Shown here: positions 1-8,207 of the stretch, in pieces | How positions within the stretch are numbered: position 1 is the stretch's first letter | How the letters are laid out: every line of letters starts with the position of its first letter | DNA from: JADGRB01 sp036267635 | Lineage (GTDB): Bacteria > Myxococcota_A > Polyangia > Fen-1088 | NCBI GenBank assembly: GCA_036267635.1 | Contig: DATAVR010000094.1 | Location: 9,425 to 73,424 of the forward strand | Direction of reading: 5' to 3' | DNA length: 64,000 bases | Made by a program: the position numbers and the translations under genes | The notes under the pieces: generated by a model | Told to the model about the DNA's origin: nothing | Seen by the model: the letters and a program-made list of their open reading frames with translations, nothing else | Databases searched by the model: none

Positions 1-1269
1 GTCGGCCGGGCGAACGTCGGCCACGTCGGGGATCGGCTCGGTGATCGAGGTCGACGGCGAAGTAGGGCGGGAAGTAGCGCGGGAAGTAGGACCGGAGGTC
101 GGGTGCGACGGTTGGGTGCCGGGCGACGTCGGTCGCGAGCCCGGCGTCGACTGCGAGCTCGAGGTCGAGCGCGACCCCGAGGTGCGCGAACCCGAGCTGG
201 TGGCGGTGGCCGTCTGGCCGCTCCCCCCGCTCCCCGTTCCAGGCGAGCTGGCCGTCACGGCCACGGTGCGGTGATCGTCGGTGTCGACCACCACCAGCGG
301 ATCCTCGTCGGGGAGAAACAGCCCGTGCAGCAGCTTCGACAGCTCGCGGCTGGAGTAGCGGGCGGCGATCAGCGTCCGTTCGAGGTCGCTCGCCATGTCG
401 GCGGTCGTCTGGTAGCGCTCGGTCACGTCGATGGCCAGCGAGCGCATCACGATGCGGTCGAGCTCGCGCGGGATCGTCGCGTTCAGCGACGACGGCGGCA
501 CGATCGTCTGCGTCAGCAGCTGGCGCATCTTGGTGATGTCGTTCTTGGCCTGGAACAGCCGGCGCCCGGTGAGCATCTCGTGGAACACCACCCCCAGCGC
601 GAACACGTCGGCGCGCGCGTCGAACGGGCGCACGTTGATCTGCTCGGGCGACAGATAGCTGACCTTCCCCTTGATGAGCCCCTTCTTGGCCTCCTCTTCG
701 GCGAAGGAGGCGGCCCGGGCGATCCCGAAGTCGAGGATCTTCACCGTGCCGGTGTAGGCCAGCATGATGTTGGTGGGTGAGATGTCCTGGTGGACGATCT
801 CCAGCGGCCTTCCGTCGGGACCGTGCAGCGTGTGGGCGTAGTCGAGCCCGATGCATATTTGGCGGGCGATGTCGGCGGCGACCAGGTAAGGCATCGCGCG
901 CTGCTCGCGCCGCAGGGTGGTGAGCGCCTCGCGCAGGGTTACCCCCTGCACGTTCTCCATCGCGATGAAGTAGGCGCCATCCGCCTCGCCGAACTCGTAG
1001 ATCTGCACGATGTTCGGGTGCAGGAGCAGCGCCGAGATCTTCGCCTCCCGGATGAACATCGTCTTGAAGTCGCCAGTCTCCGAGAGGCGGGGAAGGATCC
1101 GCTTCAGGACCAGCTCGCGCTCGAAGCCCTCCGGCCCGGTCATGAGGGCTCGGTAGACCTCGGCCATCCCCCCTTCGCCGATCCGCCCGAGCAACTTGTA
1201 ACGCCCAAACATGGTCGTCGCCGCAGCCGCCGGTTTCATCCGGGGTTGGACGGGCTCACGGGTGGACAT
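1..1269 (-). CDS. Ser/Thr protein kinase, 3' end beyond window
   Basis: Eukaryote-like protein kinase that probably phosphorylates Ser/Thr residues of unknown partners. 423 codons are visible. The glycine loop GEGGMAEV is at about residues 31-38, the ATP-binding lysine (LVLKRIL) at 56, HQDISPTN at about 160 and KILDFG near 180. The catalytic loop reads HQD rather than HRD, so it is a non-RD kinase and may not depend on activation-loop phosphorylation. After the kinase domain (about residue 300) comes a low-complexity tail rich in Ser, Thr, Pro and Arg that runs off the left edge. I saw no membrane segment in the visible part. The start ATG at 1269 is chosen as the longest plausible; another ATG at 1211 sits just before the domain. 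Family assignment is firm; targets are unknown. Confidence 0.93.
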   Translation of the reverse strand, partial: MSTREPVQPRMKPAAAATTMFGRYKLLGRIGEGGMAEVYRALMTGPEGFERELVLKRILPRLSETGDFKTMFIREAKISALLLHPNIVQIYEFGEADGAYFIAMENVQGVTLREALTTLRREQRAMPYLVAADIARQICIGLDYAHTLHGPDGRPLEIVHQDISPTNIMLAYTGTVKILDFGIARAASFAEEEAKKGLIKGKVSYLSPEQINVRPFDARADVFALGVVFHEMLTGRRLFQAKNDITKMRQLLTQTIVPPSSLNATIPRELDRIVMRSLAIDVTERYQTTADMASDLERTLIAARYSSRELSKLLHGLFLPDEDPLVVVDTDDHRTVAVTASSPGTGSGGSGQTATATSSGSRTSGSRSTSSSQSTPGSRPTSPGTQPSHPTSGPTSRATSRPTSPSTSITEPIPDVADVRPAD

Positions 1270-1316
1270 CGGCGGCTCTCATCGACAGGTTCCGAACCCC
1301 TCTAAGGTCGCCGATC

Positions 1317-2267
1317 TCAAGGAAGCGCGCCACCGTCGATCCAGGCCGCGATGGTCCGAATCTGGTCGGGCGCGAGCGGTGGGCCGGGGGGCTCTCGCTC
1401 CCCCAAGGTGCCCGGGATCGGTCCGCCCCCGGCGGTGGCGGGGAGCAGCTTGCGCATGAGATAGCTGCGGGCCGAGTCGAGCGGTGCCACCAGGGCGAGG
1501 GCGCTCACCTCGCGAGAAGGGACCTCGACCAGCGCGTCGCGGGCCTCCTCGGCGCACAGCGAGAGGCCGGCCCGCGGCGCCGCCAGGCAGCCGCCGGAGG
1601 GGTCGAGGTGGCAATTGTTGCCGGGGCCTCCGCACCGGGAGGTGAAGACGGCCTGGACGTCCGCCAGCGCGGGAACGGCCGGCGCGGGGAGGTTGGCCGG
1701 GCCGCTGCCGGTGGTGAACTGACGCTGGGCGAACGTCCCCGCGCAGCCGGCCAGCGACAGCAGGTTCGCCATCACGGTGACGCTGTAGCCGAGCTGGGAG
1801 CTGAGCGTCCCGACCGGCGTCATCAGGACCGCCTTGTCTGCCAGGTCGACCCGATAGGTCTCGGGGACGCGATAGACGCCGGAGGTGAGCAGCATGCTGG
1901 GCTCGCCGACGGTGTCCGGGTCGGGGTAGTCGGAGAAGGTGACCCTGGCGGTGACGTCGGTCGGGACGTCGAAGGCGTAGGCCTGCGGCGACCAGTCGGC
2001 CACGAACATCTCCGGGCAGAGCCCCGGGTAGGGCGTCGCGTCGCTCGGATAGCTGCAGCCGGCCGCCGCCAGGCAACCGGCCAGCAGCAGGACGAGGCGC
2101 TCAGCTCTCGCTGTAGAGACGGATCTGCTCGCGGACGACGTCGTCGGTGATACCGGTGCGGAGGTAGTCCTGGAGGCAGTCGGCCAGCGTGACGACCATG
2201 TCGTCGACGCCCCGGTCCTCGACCAGCTTGCCGAGCAGCTTCCGTCCTTCAGGGCTATCGTCCTCAC
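1317..2267 (-). CDS. Lipoprotein with Ig-like and cytochrome-c-like C-terminal domains
   Basis: The mature protein starts at a lipobox (LAAAGC) about 20 codons after the upstream gene ends at 2101. It then shows an Ig-like region of the SbsA/Big_5 type (VTARVTFSDYPD onward). A C-terminal module follows that resembles the cytochrome-c-like domain common in myxobacterial lipoproteins: FTSRCGGPGNNCHL, then SYLMRKLLP and TIAAWIDGGAL. The usual CxxCH is here C-x6-CH, so haem binding is doubtful. The only canonical start in frame is the GTG at 2267, which would overlap the upstream gene by 167 bases. No ATG, GTG or TTG lies next to the signal peptide, so the true start is probably near 2090-2110 and non-canonical (CTG). 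Function unknown; cell-envelope location inferred. Confidence 0.7.
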   Translation of the reverse strand: MRTIALKDGSCSASWSRTGASTTWSSRWPTASRTTSAPVSPTTSSASRSVSTARAERLVLLLAGCLAAAGCSYPSDATPYPGLCPEMFVADWSPQAYAFDVPTDVTARVTFSDYPDPDTVGEPSMLLTSGVYRVPETYRVDLADKAVLMTPVGTLSSQLGYSVTVMANLLSLAGCAGTFAQRQFTTGSGPANLPAPAVPALADVQAVFTSRCGGPGNNCHLDPSGGCLAAPRAGLSLCAEEARDALVEVPSREVSALALVAPLDSARSYLMRKLLPATAGGGPIPGTLGEREPPGPPLAPDQIRTIAAWIDGGALP

Positions 2268-2355
2268 GCAAGAAATCCCGCACCATGTCCAGGGTGAGAT
2301 CGCCTGAGAAATCGATTATCGCGTGATCCAGCAGATAGGCGATCAGTTGTTTCAC
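2101..2355 (-). CDS. Small conserved-looking protein, 84 aa
   Basis: An 84-residue acidic, helical protein without signal peptide or membrane segment. The start is the GTG at 2355, because a strong ribosome binding site (GGAGG) lies at the right distance upstream. A longer frame reaching 2490 would begin in sequence without coding character. It ends at 2101, and the next gene on the strand begins about there, so the two are probably co-transcribed. I do not recognise a family; the sequence (VKQLIAYLLDHAIIDF, then LRTGITDDVVREQIRLY) suggests a small cytosolic helical-bundle protein. Confidence 0.7.
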   Translation of the reverse strand: MKQLIAYLLDHAIIDFSGDLTLDMVRDFLREDDSPEGRKLLGKLVEDRGVDDMVVTLADCLQDYLRTGITDDVVREQIRLYSES

Positions 2356-2503
2356 CGTGATACCTCCGTAGGGGCCGAAAAAAATGAAAAGGGGGGAAGG
2401 CCAAAAACGGCCGGGACGAGAATGGCGGGGAATGCCGCGTCGAGGAAAAATACCGGCTTCGCTCATATCGCGGATAAACTCGCCGCGCAAGACGTGCGCG
2501 TGA

Positions 2504-2532
2504 TTGACCAGCTCAACGCCAGTTGCTACCGT
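2504..2532 (+). promoter_or_regulatory. Sigma-70-like promoter, TTGACC-N17-TACCGT
   Basis: TTGACC at 2504-2509 and TACCGT at 2527-2532 are separated by exactly 17 bases, a near-consensus housekeeping promoter. The predicted transcript start (about 2538-2540) lies only a few bases before the TTG used as start of the following lipoprotein gene, implying a very short or leaderless mRNA. It would drive the lipoprotein-OmpA pair and perhaps the barrel gene at 3980. Confidence 0.55.
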
Positions 2533-2541
2533 CGGCCCGGA

Positions 2542-2979
2542 TTGCGCCAGGTCCGCACCCTTCCGACGGGAAGCATCGTCGTCTTGTTGGCGCCCTTGTT
2601 GGTGTCGTCGGTGGGCTGTGGCCCGGTCGAGTACATCAATCAGGTCGGTAACAAAGCGGCCTCGGCGGTATCGGCGGCCAAGCTGGCATCAGCCGAGCGC
2701 TACGCGCCGTACGAGTACACCAAGGCCGAGGAGTACCTGCACAAGGCTCGCGAAGAAGCGGGGCACGCCGAGTACGAAGACGCCATCGAATATGGCCGCA
2801 AGGCGGAGGAGTTCGCCAACCGGGCGCGCGCCATCACGGTGGAGCGGATGGCCAAGGAGAGCGCCGCCACCGTCTACCAGCCGAAGACTCAGAACGAGGA
2901 GCCACGCGCGGCTCCCGCCGAAGATCCCGGGGCCGCTCAGAAGCCGGCGCCCGCGCGCGACGAGAAGGCGCCCGAGTGA
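2542..2979 (+). CDS. DUF4398-like lipoprotein
   Basis: A 145-residue lipoprotein. A signal peptide with an Arg-bearing start (LRQVRTL) and hydrophobic core ends at a lipobox (VSSVGC). A helical region rich in Ala, Glu and Lys follows (KLASAERYAPYEYTKAEEYL, then AEYEDAIEYGRKAEEFANRA), matching the DUF4398 type that often precedes OmpA proteins. The tail is Pro/Ala-rich. TTG at 2542 is preferred as the start because it gives a normal signal peptide and sits just after the promoter at 2504-2532; GTG codons at 2494 and 2500 are in frame but overlap or precede that promoter. Its stop overlaps the next start (GTGA), indicating translational coupling with the OmpA gene. Confidence 0.8.
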   Translation: MRQVRTLPTGSIVVLLAPLLVSSVGCGPVEYINQVGNKAASAVSAAKLASAERYAPYEYTKAEEYLHKAREEAGHAEYEDAIEYGRKAEEFANRARAITVERMAKESAATVYQPKTQNEEPRAAPAEDPGAAQKPAPARDEKAPE

Positions 2980-3947
2980 GATTGCCAGCGAGGACCGCCG
3001 TGTGGGCGGCGGCGCTGGGCGCGCTCGGCGCGGCCGGCTGCGCCGGGACCGAGATGGAGAACAGCGTGCGCGAGGTGCGCACCATCGCCAAGGAGGCGCG
3101 CGAGAACGGCGCCTACAAGTGCGCGCCGCGGGAGCTGGCGCTGGCCGAGACGCAGACCGAATTCACCGAGCGGGAGCTGGCCCAGGGGGACTACTTCCGG
3201 GCGCGCGACCATCTGCACATCGCCGACCACAACGCGCGCGAGGCCTACCGCCTTTCGCCCCGCGACAAATGCGTCGGGCCGATCGTTCCGCCCGACACCG
3301 ACCACGACGGCATCCCCGACAGCGTCGACAAGTGCCCGACCGAGCCGGAGGACAAGGACGGGTTCGAGGACGCGGACGGTTGCCCCGACCCCGACAACGA
3401 CGCCGACGGTATCCTGGACAACGTCGACAAGTGTCCGATGGAGCCGGAGGACAAGGACGGGTTCGAGGACGCGGACGGCTGCCCCGATCCCGACAACGAC
3501 AAGGACGGCGTGCTCGACGCCGCCGACAAGTGCCCCAACGATCCCGGCCCGCCCGACAACGACGGCTGCCCCAAGAAGTACGAGCACATCGTGGTCACCC
3601 AGGAGAAGATCGAGCTCAAACAGAAGATCTTCTTCGACACCAACAAGGCGACCATCCAGGCGCGCAGCTTCTCGCTGCTCGACGAGATCGCGGCCGTGCT
3701 CAAGTCACGGTCGACCATGACGGTCCGCATCGAGGGTCACACCGACTCGCGTGGCAAGCACGATCACAACATGCAGCTGTCGCAGAGCCGAGCTGAGTCC
3801 GTGCGGCAACATCTCGTAGGACTCGGAGTCGACATGTCGCGGATGGAGGCCAAGGGGTACGGGCCCGACCAGCCGATCGAGACCAACAAGACGGCGGCGG
3901 GGCGGGAGAAGAACCGGCGGGTGGAATTCTTCATCACGCAGCAATAG
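2976..3947 (+). CDS. OmpA-family lipoprotein with thrombospondin type 3 repeats
   Basis: Outer-membrane lipoprotein that should tether the envelope to peptidoglycan. GTG start at 2976 overlaps the previous stop by four bases. A signal peptide ends in the lipobox GAAGC. A DUF4398-like helical part follows, then three calcium-binding TSP3-type repeats (DTDHDGIPD, DNDADGILD, DNDKDGVLD, each followed by a DKCP element). The C-terminal OmpA domain shows FFDTNKATI, EGHTDSRG, LSQSRAESVRQHL and KNRRVEFFI, the normal peptidoglycan-binding pattern. At 323 residues it is a standard size. Calcium dependence is inferred from the repeats only. Confidence 0.92.
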   Translation: MRLPARTAVWAAALGALGAAGCAGTEMENSVREVRTIAKEARENGAYKCAPRELALAETQTEFTERELAQGDYFRARDHLHIADHNAREAYRLSPRDKCVGPIVPPDTDHDGIPDSVDKCPTEPEDKDGFEDADGCPDPDNDADGILDNVDKCPMEPEDKDGFEDADGCPDPDNDKDGVLDAADKCPNDPGPPDNDGCPKKYEHIVVTQEKIELKQKIFFDTNKATIQARSFSLLDEIAAVLKSRSTMTVRIEGHTDSRGKHDHNMQLSQSRAESVRQHLVGLGVDMSRMEAKGYGPDQPIETNKTAAGREKNRRVEFFITQQ

Positions 3948-3979
3948 CCACGCAGAAAAAGCAATAAAAGGACGAAGCA

Positions 3980-5707
3980 ATGATTCGCTCCAGACACCTC
4001 GCCTTGGTCGCGCGCTCGCTCGCCCTCTCACTCGCCGTCTCATTCGCGAGCTTGGGCGCCGTGGCGCTGTCGGCCCGACCGGCCTTCGCGCAGGATCAGG
4101 CCGCCGTCGACAAGCTCGTTCAGATGAACAAGAAGGCCCTCGACGACTACGACACGCTCGACTGGGACGCCGCCAAGCGGATCCTGCTCGACGCGCTGGT
4201 CGCCGGGAAGAAGGCCGGCCTCGACAACCACCCCGTCATGGGGCGCACCTATATCCATCTGGGCGCCATCTACATCACCGGCTTTCACAACCGCGACAAG
4301 GGGATGCAGAGCTTCGCCCGCGCGCTGGAGATCGACCCCTCGATCCAGCTCTCCAAGGGGATCGAGACGGCGGAGGTCACGGCGGCGTTCGCCGAGGCGC
4401 AGCGCAACGCGCGCGGCGGCGGCGCCTCGTCGGGGGGCGGCGGCGACGACGACAACCCGCCTCCGCCGCCCAAGAAGAAGCGCCGCGGTCCGATCATGGA
4501 GGGGGACGACGCCTCGTCTGACGATCAGCCCAAGCCAAGGAAGCGCCACCGGAGCGGAGACGACGAGCCCGACCTGCCGGCCCACATCGGCGCGCTCGAC
4601 TGCCCCGAGCCCGACGAGGCGATCATCGACAAGCCGCTCACGGTCCGCTGCGCGCTGGCGCCCAACCTGCCGGTGGCCAGCGTCTACCTGATGTACCGCG
4701 CGCCCGACAAGGAGACCTACAACGAGGTCCTCATGACCAAGACTCCCAAGGGGTGGCTGCAGGCCAAGATCCCCAAGAAGGCGGTCACCGGGAAGTCGAT
4801 CCAGTTCTACTTCGAGGGGCGCAACGCCGCCGGCAAGCCGGTGGTCGCCAACGGTGGCGCCGACAGCCCCAACATCGCGCTCGTCGTCGAGGAGGAGGCG
4901 AAGGGGGAGGCCTCCGAGGCCGGCACGGGCCAGGAGCCCGAGGAGAACCCGCTCGATGATCCCGAGGAGAACCAGCGGCGACATATCCACCTCGGCCACG
5001 CCGACAAGGAGCGCGAGGGGCTCGACACCCGGTACGGCAAGCGCAAGTGGTGGATCGGGATCGGCATCGGGAGCGGCTACGGTTACGCCAAGGGAAACGG
5101 CTTCGAGGCGGTCAACAAGTCGACCGAGATGATCTGCGCACCGACGATGCCCAGCTGCGTTCCCTTCAGGTCGCTGCAGTCGGCGTTCGTTCCTGGCCTC
5201 GCCTTCGCCGGTCTCGGCCAGCTGGAGCCGGAGTTCGGCTACGCCTTCAACCCGGGCATGGCGCTGGCGGTGACCGGGCGGCTGCAGTACACGGGGATCC
5301 CCTCCAAGTACTCCGAGTTCGCCGCGCGGGGAGCGATCGGGGTCCTCGCGAAGCTGCTCTTCTATACGAAGCAGTCGCAGCTCAGGTTCTACTTCGGGCC
5401 GCTGGCCGGCGGCGGCAATTTCCGTTTCGTCGGCTACCCCGATGCCGGGGCGACCAACGCCTTCTCCGACTTCAAGGACACCATCGACGCCGGTCCGCTG
5501 TTGGTGGGCGCACTTTTCGGCGTCTACTACGAGGCCTCCAAGACGGTCTCGCTGGTCGGGGAGCTCAACGAGATCGTCGGCCTGCCGACGATCGGCGCCG
5601 TCACCGACATCAACGTGGGGCTACAGTTCAATCTCTATTCGTCGACGGCCGGGCCCGGCCCCAAGGCCTACGTGCCGACGGGCTCGGATCAAGAAGAGCC
5701 AAAATAG
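3980..5707 (+). CDS. Outer-membrane protein, TPR-like N-terminus and beta-barrel-like C-terminus
   Basis: A 575-residue secreted protein. The signal peptide ends with AFA before QDQ. Residues about 40-140 form a helical, TPR-like region (HLGAIYITGFHNRDKGMQSF). A long charged and low-complexity linker with Asp, Pro, Lys and Arg runs follows, then an Ig-like stretch (ITVRCALAPNLPVASVYLMY type). The C-terminus (about 360-575) alternates hydrophobic and polar residues with Gly and aromatic residues, as expected for an outer-membrane barrel. ATG at 3980 follows AAAGGA. The gene lies 32 bases after the OmpA gene and probably shares its transcript. Its last 80 bases overlap the end of the convergent kinase gene. 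No specific function can be assigned. Confidence 0.8.
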   Translation: MIRSRHLALVARSLALSLAVSFASLGAVALSARPAFAQDQAAVDKLVQMNKKALDDYDTLDWDAAKRILLDALVAGKKAGLDNHPVMGRTYIHLGAIYITGFHNRDKGMQSFARALEIDPSIQLSKGIETAEVTAAFAEAQRNARGGGASSGGGGDDDNPPPPPKKKRRGPIMEGDDASSDDQPKPRKRHRSGDDEPDLPAHIGALDCPEPDEAIIDKPLTVRCALAPNLPVASVYLMYRAPDKETYNEVLMTKTPKGWLQAKIPKKAVTGKSIQFYFEGRNAAGKPVVANGGADSPNIALVVEEEAKGEASEAGTGQEPEENPLDDPEENQRRHIHLGHADKEREGLDTRYGKRKWWIGIGIGSGYGYAKGNGFEAVNKSTEMICAPTMPSCVPFRSLQSAFVPGLAFAGLGQLEPEFGYAFNPGMALAVTGRLQYTGIPSKYSEFAARGAIGVLAKLLFYTKQSQLRFYFGPLAGGGNFRFVGYPDAGATNAFSDFKDTIDAGPLLVGALFGVYYEASKTVSLVGELNEIVGLPTIGAVTDINVGLQFNLYSSTAGPGPKAYVPTGSDQEEPK

Positions 5708-6914
5708 TCTCGGCCGAGGCAGGGACGCGCGCGCGCACCCGTGCGTGCGCTTCGCGGAGACGCGCTTCACCTGAGGTGTCCGTGCCTGCCGGTGGAGCTC
5801 GCCGCAGGAGATCCTCGTGGCTCCGGAGCGAGCGCCCGATGGCCGTCTCCCAGAGGATCGCCCCCGCCGCGTAGAGATCCGTTTCGCTCGAGGCGGCGGC
5901 ACCCTGGAGCTGCTCGGGGGCCAGGTAGAGCGGCGTGCCGCCCGCCTCCGCGAGTCGCGGGGCTCTCGCCTCGCGGTCGATGAGCGTCGCGGCGCCGAAG
6001 TCGGCCAGCACCACCTCGCCAGGGGCGCGCAGGAGAAGGTTCGACGGCTTGAGATCGCCGTGGACGATCCCCCGCCCATGCAGAAACGCCAGGGTGGCAA
6101 GCAGTCCCTGGGCGGTGGCGGCCACCTCGGCGGCCGGGAGCCCGTCGGGGTGCGCGGCGAGGCGCGCCCGCAGCGTGCCGCCCGCGACCCACTCCATGGC
6201 CAGCGCGCGGGCCCGCTCGTCGACGTCGTAGACGGCCACCACCCCGGCGTGGCGGAGCCCGGCCAAGAGTCGCGCGCCGGCGAAGAACCGGGCCAACGCC
6301 TCCGTCTGCCGCGCGCCTGCCAGCTGGGGGTGCAGCACCTTGAGCGCGACCTCCAGCCCGAGCGCTTCGTCGCGGGCCAGGTAGACGGTGGCCGTCGCGC
6401 CCCGGCCGAGCTCGCGCATCAGGCGGTAGCGCAGGGTCTCCACCCCCTCGGGCGAGATCAGGGTCTCGCTCGGGCCCGGTCGATCGTTTCCCAGAGGCAG
6501 CGAGGACGGCGCGGCAGGCTGCAGCCGGGCGAGGTGCGCGCGTGCCTGGGCGTCGTCGATGTCGTCCGCCAGCAGCCGCTGCCAGCGCCCGGCGGCCGCC
6601 ACGATCGCCCCTTCGGCCTCATCGAGCTCGGCCAGCGCCCGCTCGACTTCGCGGGGGTCCACCTGCCGCGACGGGCTCCGTGGCGCGACGCTCGCGCTCG
6701 CCGAGGCACGCTCCGATTGCCGTTCCAGCAGCTCCAGAGCCTGCCGGGCGGCGGCGCGCTCGCCGGCGGTGATGAGCAAGCGGGCAAAGCGGAGGCGCGC
6801 CGGGCTGTCGTCGGCGTGGCGCTCCAGGTGGCGCCGGAGCGCGAGCGCGGCGGTCATCGGATCGCCGGCCCGCTCCGCCCGATCGGCGTCGGTCAAAAAA
6901 TCGCGCTCGCTCAC
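5628..6914 (-). CDS. Ser/Thr protein kinase paired with FHA protein
   Basis: A 428-residue kinase with a helical, TPR-like N-terminus (about 1-135) and a kinase domain from about residue 163: ELGRGATATVYLA, EVALKVL with the lysine near 192, IVHGDLKPSNLLL, ADFGAAT and YLAPEQLQG. The catalytic loop is HGD instead of HRD, so it is a non-RD kinase; the other key residues are present. No membrane segment is seen, so it is cytosolic. GTG at 6914 overlaps the stop of the upstream FHA gene (GTGA), which indicates coupled translation. An FHA domain binds phosphothreonine, so the neighbour is a likely substrate or reader. The 3' end overlaps the convergent gene ending at 5707 by 80 bases. Confidence 0.9.
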   Translation of the reverse strand: MSERDFLTDADRAERAGDPMTAALALRRHLERHADDSPARLRFARLLITAGERAAARQALELLERQSERASASASVAPRSPSRQVDPREVERALAELDEAEGAIVAAAGRWQRLLADDIDDAQARAHLARLQPAAPSSLPLGNDRPGPSETLISPEGVETLRYRLMRELGRGATATVYLARDEALGLEVALKVLHPQLAGARQTEALARFFAGARLLAGLRHAGVVAVYDVDERARALAMEWVAGGTLRARLAAHPDGLPAAEVAATAQGLLATLAFLHGRGIVHGDLKPSNLLLRAPGEVVLADFGAATLIDREARAPRLAEAGGTPLYLAPEQLQGAAASSETDLYAAGAILWETAIGRSLRSHEDLLRRAPPAGTDTSGEARLREAHARVRARVPASAETILALLDPSPSARRPWGRARPSTNRD

Positions 6915-8131
6915 TCGACCTCGAACCGTGCACCCGAGCCGAGGACCTCGACTGCGTCGCCGTGAAGCAGATCGCACTGCGGCCCGATCAGGTGTCCGTC
7001 GACGCGCACGGCGACGTCGGCAGGTCGGCGCAGGCGGACCAGATCCTGAGCGATCTCGATGGTCAGTCCCTCGGTGCCCGGGAGCAGGGCCGCGAACCCC
7101 AGCGGCGCGACGCCGGCCAGCGCCCGCAAGCCGCGATCGAGCCCGCCTGTCCCTTCGAGCGTGACGATGCCCGCGACGGTTTCGAATCTGAGCACGGTGG
7201 TCGGTCCGAGGCCGATCTCGCCGCTGCCGCGCAGGGGGAGGGCGGCGCCTCCGTCGAGGCGGACGCCGTCGAGGCGGACCCCCGCCCGCGAGCCGAGGTC
7301 GGCGACCACCACGTCGTCGCCGGCGACGCGCAAGGCGGCGTGGCGGCGCGAGATGGCCGGATCGCGCAAAGGAACGCCGCTCGCCGGATCGCGTCCGATC
7401 TCGGCCGGCAACGGCGCCACCCGGACCGAGGCCCCCCCTGGCGCCCGCAGCCCGACGGCACGGCCACGGCAAAGGCGGCGTTCGACCTCCGCGGCGCGCA
7501 GCCGCAGTGAGGCGGCCTCCTCGATCCTCGAAGCGGAGGCGATCGTGCGGAGCGCGCGCATTCGCTCGCCACCGGCGAGCAACGCTTCGAACTGATGCAC
7601 GAGCTGGCCGGCGGCGCGCTGGACGGCCGTCCTTCGCGCCTCGCGCTCGTGCGCGGCCTCCATTCGATCGAGGTCGCCGAGCGCACCCCAGGCATCGGCG
7701 GCGCGCGCGTCGGCCCCCAGATCCTCGTAGGCGAGCGCGGCGCGGCGATGATCGCCGGCGCGCTCGAGCAATCCCGCGGCGCGTTCGAGTGCGCGCCGCT
7801 CGGTCTCCGCCAGCGGCGGTCGCGCGCAGCGACCGAGCAGGGCCTCCGCGACCGCCAAGCAGACGGCGCGCAGCTCGTCGGCCTGGGCGCTCCGCGGGTT
7901 CTTGGGCGTGGGCAGCGCCGCCAGCGCCTCGCTCACCACGCGTGCCGCCGAGTCGAGATCGGCGAGCGCCGCCGGCGCGATCCCCTCCTCCCCCCCGAGC
8001 GAGCAGAAGAGCGCCGTCAGCGTGTCCCAGGCCCGCTCGCGCGCGAGGCGCCCGACCACCGCGACGAGGTCGCGCCCCCCCGAAATCGTCAGCGACGGAT
8101 CGAGCGTCGGCCGCGGATCGCGAGGGGTCAC
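6911..8131 (-). CDS. FHA-domain protein
   Basis: A 406-residue cytosolic protein. The first 200 residues are helical and rich in Ala, Arg and Glu with a TPR-like rhythm (AERAGDHRRAALAYEDLG type). A forkhead-associated domain lies at about 228-318, with the phosphothreonine-binding signature GRDPASGVPLRDPAISRRHA starting at residue 246. The last 60 residues (VRVDGHLIGPQCDLLHGDAVEV) look like the back half of a second, degenerate FHA fold without the SRRH motif. GTG start at 8131. It is divergent from the MoxR-vWA run, with only 76 bases between, and overlaps the kinase downstream. It probably reads kinase output and passes it to the divergent system; that link is inferred from position. Confidence 0.88.
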   Translation of the reverse strand: MTPRDPRPTLDPSLTISGGRDLVAVVGRLARERAWDTLTALFCSLGGEEGIAPAALADLDSAARVVSEALAALPTPKNPRSAQADELRAVCLAVAEALLGRCARPPLAETERRALERAAGLLERAGDHRRAALAYEDLGADARAADAWGALGDLDRMEAAHEREARRTAVQRAAGQLVHQFEALLAGGERMRALRTIASASRIEEAASLRLRAAEVERRLCRGRAVGLRAPGGASVRVAPLPAEIGRDPASGVPLRDPAISRRHAALRVAGDDVVVADLGSRAGVRLDGVRLDGGAALPLRGSGEIGLGPTTVLRFETVAGIVTLEGTGGLDRGLRALAGVAPLGFAALLPGTEGLTIEIAQDLVRLRRPADVAVRVDGHLIGPQCDLLHGDAVEVLGSGARFEVE

Positions 8132-8207
8132 CCCCCGATCCTAACATCCGCTCGAGAACCCGACGCGGCGGAGCCGAATCCTTCAGAGTTCCGAGTAAAC
8201 TAGCCAC
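8132..8207. promoter_or_regulatory. Divergent intergenic region between FHA/kinase and MoxR-vWA operons
   Basis: These 76 bases are the only gap between the two divergent transcription units and must hold promoters for both unless they are read from further away. A TAAACT hexamer at 8196-8201 lies just before the plus-strand gene, but I see no good -35 partner at 16-18 bases. No clear palindrome was noticed. Confidence 0.35.
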
